Below are positions 30,073 through 33,108 of a DNA stretch of 33,108 bases, piece by piece. The stretch is taken from assembly GCA_041687095.1 (NCBI GenBank), contig JAWLCQ010000040.1, forward strand, positions 1-33,108. Direction: 5' to 3'. This DNA is from JAWLCQ01 sp041687095. Its GTDB lineage: Bacteria > Planctomycetota > Phycisphaerae > SM23-33. Made by a program: the position numbers and the translations under genes. The notes under the pieces are model-generated. The model had not been told where the DNA came from. It was given only the letters and a program-made list of their open reading frames with translations, and ran no database searches. Numbering within the stretch: the stretch's first letter is position 1; the number at the start of each line of letters is the position of its first letter.

Positions 30073-30385
30073 GTGTAAGGGAAGGGTCCTTCCGCCTGCA
30101 ACGTCCTATAGTTATGAGCGACGCGTGTGGCCGGAAGTAGGTCTGTCGGAATTGGTTGCACGGGGTAGTGCGCATCGATGAGGGACTGGTGTGGAATGAG
30201 TATTGAGCGTCAGGGAGAGGCATTCACCTCTGGTTCTCGAGAGTCCCCTCAACCCCCAAGAGAATCGAGCCTCTCCAGAGTTCAAGTGCAACAGCAGGGT
30301 GGCAGTCTTCAGGTGACGCTTAATAGTCGATCCGGAAGGGCAAATGGGGGCGTTGTAATGGGCCTGCCGGTTTATGGGAGGGGGA

Positions 30386-30997
30386 TCAGTCCCGGAGCGC
30401 CGCCAACACCGCCTTGCCTACCGCCTCGCCCAGGAGGATCGAGCCTTGCTGGTTGAGGTGTGTGCCGTCGGGGCTGTACAGGTCGTCGCGGCCGACGACC
30501 AGGGGGTAGAGGTCGTTGACGGGGATGCCCAGGTCGGCCATCACGCGGGCGGCGGCGGCGTTGCGGGCGAGGATGAGGGCGTTGCGCTCGGGGTCGGGCT
30601 GGCCCGTCCCCGGGCGGACCAGCGGGGTGCTGCTGCCGAAGAGCAGCTTCGCGTCGGGGGCGAGGGAGCGGAGCAGCTCGCCGTACGCCCGCAGGTGCCG
30701 CGCGTAGTCCTCCCCCGCCAGGTGCCGCCCATGGATCCCGATGTTGAAGTGGATGGCTGCGTGCGCGTACCCGTCCATCGCGTGGCGGGTCTCGCGGTGC
30801 AGCGTCGGGCTGTCCACTGACCGCGACGTCGCCATCAGCGTGTACGTGGCCGCGGGCTTCAGAACGTTCCCCATGGCGTAGCTGTACGCCTGGGCGATGG
30901 AGTCCCCGATCAGCAGCACGCGCGGCGCGTCCGGGTCCGGCGCGTCGTGCCATCGGATGCTGACCCACTCGATCGGTTCGCGAACCTCTCCGTGCAT
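30386..30997 (-). CDS. SGNH/GDSL-family hydrolase
   Basis: 203 residues from the ATG at 30995-30997, with GGAGGAAC upstream. The SGNH blocks are present: RVLLIGDSIAQAYSYAM near residue 28 (nucleophile Ser), HFNIGIHGRHLAGEDYARHL near 90 (block III region, with Asn-x-Gly-x-His-Gly), and YSPDGTHLNQQGSILLGEAV near 175 (catalytic Asp and His in D-x-x-H). There is no signal peptide, so it is predicted cytoplasmic. Such enzymes remove acetyl or other acyl groups from carbohydrates and other esters. It is divergent from the sialidase-like gene (115 bases between starts), a pairing consistent with trimming of decorated sugars. High G+C, so it lies outside the island. Confidence 0.88.
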   Translation of the reverse strand: MHGEVREPIEWVSIRWHDAPDPDAPRVLLIGDSIAQAYSYAMGNVLKPAATYTLMATSRSVDSPTLHRETRHAMDGYAHAAIHFNIGIHGRHLAGEDYARHLRAYGELLRSLAPDAKLLFGSSTPLVRPGTGQPDPERNALILARNAAAARVMADLGIPVNDLYPLVVGRDDLYSPDGTHLNQQGSILLGEAVGKAVLAALRD

Positions 30998-31112
30998 GCC
31001 TGCGTTCCTCCGTCCGCGCCATCCGGCGCGTAAGAGATATACCCTCATCGCACGCTGGCGGGAAGCCCCCTCCTGCTGTACAAGGGTCGCAAACGTCAAA
31101 GGAGACCGCCGC

Positions 31113-32264
31113 ATGCAGCCGTCCGCCACGCTCCCCCCGGACTGGGACCCCAAGCTCGCCGCCGACCGCGTGCTGGCGGATCTCGTCAACGTCTGCCGCC
31201 CCGAGGTCAAAGGCGCCCACGACAGCGACTTCCTGATCCTCGATGGAAAGGCCTACGTCGTCTACATGGCCAACGACGTCCAGCCCGGCGAGAACCCCAC
31301 CTGGCCGTTCGTGTACAATGCGCTGTCGATCGTCGATACGGCGAGCGGGCGGGTGGAGCACACGGTGACGTTCGCCGCGTCGGAGAAAGCCTACCGCAAC
31401 GAGGCGCTCCCCGTCGGTGCGTGCTTCGTCCCGCGGATCCTGCGGAAGGACGAGGCGACGCTGCGATGCTTCTTCGCCAGCGAAAGCCCCGCCGAGCGGC
31501 AGTCGCAGACGTGGTTCATCGACTTCGACCTGCGGACAAGGGACTTCGACTGGACCCTCCACCGCGCAGAGATCGAGACCGGCGAAGGCGTCTTCCCCAT
31601 GCAGCCGCAGCACCTGTACCGACACCTGGCCGCCAAGGGGTTCTCGCACCCCCCGGTGCAGCACGGGCTGTACATGATCGACGGGTTCAAGCAGTTCGAC
31701 GGGCGGGTGCATGCGGTGCTCAACAACTTCCCCGGTGCGCAGAACGCCTGGGCCGTGCTGAACGAGGGCATGGACCGCTTCACGGTCCTGGGCGAGTTCT
31801 TCCTGCCCCACGAGGCGAGGCTGACGGAGTCGGCGGTGAACCGCCTGCCTGATGGGACGTACCTGGCGATCTCGCGGCAGGAGAACCGGGATCGGAACTA
31901 CCTGTTCGCTCGCAGCCGCGACGGGCGGACGTGGGGCGAGCACGAGTCCTGGGCCCTCGTTCCCAACGGAACATACTCCAAACCCACCTTCGACCGCTTC
32001 GGGGGCGTGTACTACCTTGGGTGGCAGGAGGCGACGCAGGTGAACGGGGCGTTCCGCTCGGTGTTCAACGTCGAGGCCTCGCGGGACGGGGCGAACTGGG
32101 AGCGCAGGTATCGCTTCGAGACGGATCGGTCCTTCCAGTACCCCACGTTCCGCGAGTGGGGCGGGGCAGTCTACCTCACCGTCACCCAGGGCGACGCCTC
32201 CGACAGTCGCAAGGAGCGGATCATGTTCGGCAAGCTGGAGGACCTGGCGGTGGGGGGGGCGTGA
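31113..32264 (+). CDS. sialidase-like (BNR/Asp-box) beta-propeller protein
   Basis: 383 residues; the ATG at 31113 has AAAGGAG eight bases upstream. No signal peptide is seen. Two Asp-box motifs are visible: ARSRDGRTWGEHESW near residue 266 and EASRDGANWERRYRF near 322 (S-x-D-x-G-x-x-W). Between and before them are propeller strands such as DSDFLILDGKAYVVYMANDV, NRLPDGTYLAISRQENRDRN, FDRFGGVYYLGWQEA and FREWGGAVYLTVTQGDASDS. The fold is therefore a six-bladed propeller of the sialidase/neuraminidase superfamily. Whether the catalytic Tyr, Glu and Arg triad is complete cannot be judged by eye, so it may be a sialidase, another exo-glycosidase or only a binding protein. It is divergently paired with the SGNH hydrolase and converges on the cysteine-rich gene. 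Confidence 0.82.
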   Translation: MQPSATLPPDWDPKLAADRVLADLVNVCRPEVKGAHDSDFLILDGKAYVVYMANDVQPGENPTWPFVYNALSIVDTASGRVEHTVTFAASEKAYRNEALPVGACFVPRILRKDEATLRCFFASESPAERQSQTWFIDFDLRTRDFDWTLHRAEIETGEGVFPMQPQHLYRHLAAKGFSHPPVQHGLYMIDGFKQFDGRVHAVLNNFPGAQNAWAVLNEGMDRFTVLGEFFLPHEARLTESAVNRLPDGTYLAISRQENRDRNYLFARSRDGRTWGEHESWALVPNGTYSKPTFDRFGGVYYLGWQEATQVNGAFRSVFNVEASRDGANWERRYRFETDRSFQYPTFREWGGAVYLTVTQGDASDSRKERIMFGKLEDLAVGGA

Positions 32265-32282
32265 GCCCGGGCGCAGCGCGTA

Positions 32283-32990
32283 TCAGTACGGGATGTCCAG
32301 ATCGAACCCGCGGTCGTCGAAGTGCTTGCTCTTTCGGGGGCGGGGATCGGTGCGGTCGAGCTTTCGCCCGTCTTCATCGGAGTGCTTGGTGTCGTCGCTG
32401 GGGTTTCCGGGACCCTCGTCGTCCTCCTCCAGATCGTCGTACTGCTCCTCCCCATCCGTGTACTCGCCCTCTTCGTCGTCCTCTCCCTCGGGAGTGAAGC
32501 TCTCGGCGCGGGGGTGGTATCGGAGGTAGCTCGCGGACTGTCCGGGGAGGTCGTCCTCGTCCTCGAACTCCCGCTCGGCCTCCTCGACGGCGGCCCAGTC
32601 CTCGGGGGTCATCTTGTCGATGAAGCGGGTGCAGAGGGGACCCTCCTGGTCCGGGTCGAGCCTGGGGCAGTTGTCGCAGTCGCCGTCGCAGTCCTCGTCG
32701 TCCTCCCACTCGCCCTCGCCCTCGTCGCCATCGCAGGAGTGCACGTGAATCCCGTGCTGCGCGCAGATGTCGGGGTCCACAGGGAAGATGTCGAACCCGA
32801 ACCCCCGCCCGTTGCAGCCCTCCATGGGGCAGCACCAGAAGCCTATCGTCGCGCCCTCGGCCTTGCGCCATTCGATGCGGTCGCTGCTGTACTCGTTGTC
32901 GCAGTGGATGCAGTGCACGGTGCAGGCGACGTCGGGGGGACGGAAGCAATCCTCGAGGGCATCGGGGGGCAGTTCGTTCCACTGGATCAT
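32283..32990 (-). CDS. cysteine-rich putative zinc-binding protein with a long acidic tail
   Basis: 235 residues from the ATG at 32988-32990, with AGGAG eight bases upstream. The N-terminal 60 residues hold C15, C23, a CIHC pair (C27, C30) and FWCCPMEGCNGRG (C53, C54, C59), the layout of a zinc ribbon with an aromatic residue before the second knuckle. A second cluster follows (DEDCDGDCDNCPR, C101, C105, C108) within a strongly acidic stretch. From about 120 the chain is Glu/Asp-rich and probably disordered, ending in a basic patch (GRKLDRTDPRPRKSKHF) and DIPY. There is no signal peptide. No family is recognised; it could bind nucleic acid or basic proteins, with the tail as a modulator. Confidence 0.75.
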   Translation of the reverse strand: MIQWNELPPDALEDCFRPPDVACTVHCIHCDNEYSSDRIEWRKAEGATIGFWCCPMEGCNGRGFGFDIFPVDPDICAQHGIHVHSCDGDEGEGEWEDDEDCDGDCDNCPRLDPDQEGPLCTRFIDKMTPEDWAAVEEAEREFEDEDDLPGQSASYLRYHPRAESFTPEGEDDEEGEYTDGEEQYDDLEEDDEGPGNPSDDTKHSDEDGRKLDRTDPRPRKSKHFDDRGFDLDIPY

Positions 32991-33090
32991 GGGCGGGCTC
33001 CTTGTCGCGAACGGTCCGCGGACGCTCCCGGTCCGCGCACCCGATCCTACGCGCGGGGACGGGGGCGTGCAAGGGGAGGGGGGGAAGAAG

Positions 33091-33108
33091 GTTAGAGGTT
33101 AGAGGTGA
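33091..33108. repeat. heptamer tandem repeat (GTTAGAG) at the window edge
   Basis: GTTAGAGGTTAGAGGTGA is two units and part of a third, continuing beyond the window. It belongs to the same family as the tracts at 11173-11204 and 11262-11296. The rest of the stretch after the cysteine-rich gene start (32991-33090) shows no gene. Confidence 0.7.

Larger units (their letters stand above)
27847..30372. mobile_element. low-G+C genomic island carrying a two-gene operon
   Basis: From just after purQ to just before the SGNH hydrolase stop, base composition drops visibly and codons ending in A or T become common, unlike every flanking gene. The island carries two genes that read in the same direction. 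No integrase, transposase, tRNA or obvious flanking repeat is seen, so the transfer mechanism is unknown. The last 300 bases (30073-30372) have the same composition but no credible gene. They contain a GGAAGGGTCCTTCC hairpin near 30080-30093 that could end the operon. Confidence 0.6.

Noticed and set aside
30178..30456. A 92-codon plus-strand frame at the end of the low-G+C island
   Set aside because: It lacks a ribosome site, has a Ser/Pro/Arg/Gly-rich translation and runs antisense into the SGNH hydrolase gene. It may be a relic but cannot be supported.
31036..31064. TATATC as a promoter for the SGNH hydrolase gene
   Set aside because: The matching -35 position reads TTCCCG, too weak to support a call.

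Overview
The window is a very G+C-rich bacterial chromosome segment. It carries many secreted or lipoprotein-type proteins, sugar-polymer-active enzymes, an ECF sigma/anti-sigma pair and numerous short palindromic and heptamer repeats between genes. Together these suggest a member of the Planctomycetota or a close PVC relative; this is inference from gene style, since no rRNA or other marker is present.

Layout. 1-569 holds a possible gene remnant and a pair of inverted REP-like palindromes. 570-13272 is a block for handling complex glycans: a secreted pectate-lyase-like beta-helix protein, an internally duplicated secreted protein of unknown function, a glycosidase-like barrel protein without a signal peptide, a 1297-residue secreted CBM9-like/glycosidase-like protein, and a shorter paralogue of the latter that lacks its central core. 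13459-14401 has a lipoprotein with a textbook promoter that predicts a leaderless mRNA, and a small conserved-looking protein. 14977-17479 is a three-gene cluster: two small exported proteins extremely rich in Tyr, Asp and Trp, then a Gln/Met-rich exported protein with an EF-hand-like loop and three tandem beta-domain repeats. Two further lipoproteins of the same low-complexity style lie at 21740-22162 and 22761-23054.

18103-20184 is an rpoE-type sigma factor with its membrane anti-sigma protein, followed by an SMP-30/gluconolactonase-like enzyme and a small membrane protein. 23171-27846 is purine synthesis: a PurS-PurS-PurL fusion, a tightly spaced GNAT acetyltransferase, a repeat-filled gap, and purQ. 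The linker between the two PurS modules contains a sequence matching the REP-like element at 256-311, so a palindromic repeat appears to have become protein-coding.

27847-30372 is an island of visibly lower G+C with different codon choice. It holds a two-gene operon, a DUF262 (GmrSD/ParB-like) protein followed by a RelA/SpoT-type nucleotidyltransferase, behind a good sigma-70-like promoter. This is the strongest candidate for a transferred, possibly defensive, undescribed system. The window ends with a divergent SGNH hydrolase / sialidase-like propeller pair and a cysteine-rich protein with a long acidic tail.

At least five families of dispersed non-coding repeats occupy the gaps. No tRNA, rRNA, CRISPR array, transposase or integrase was seen.
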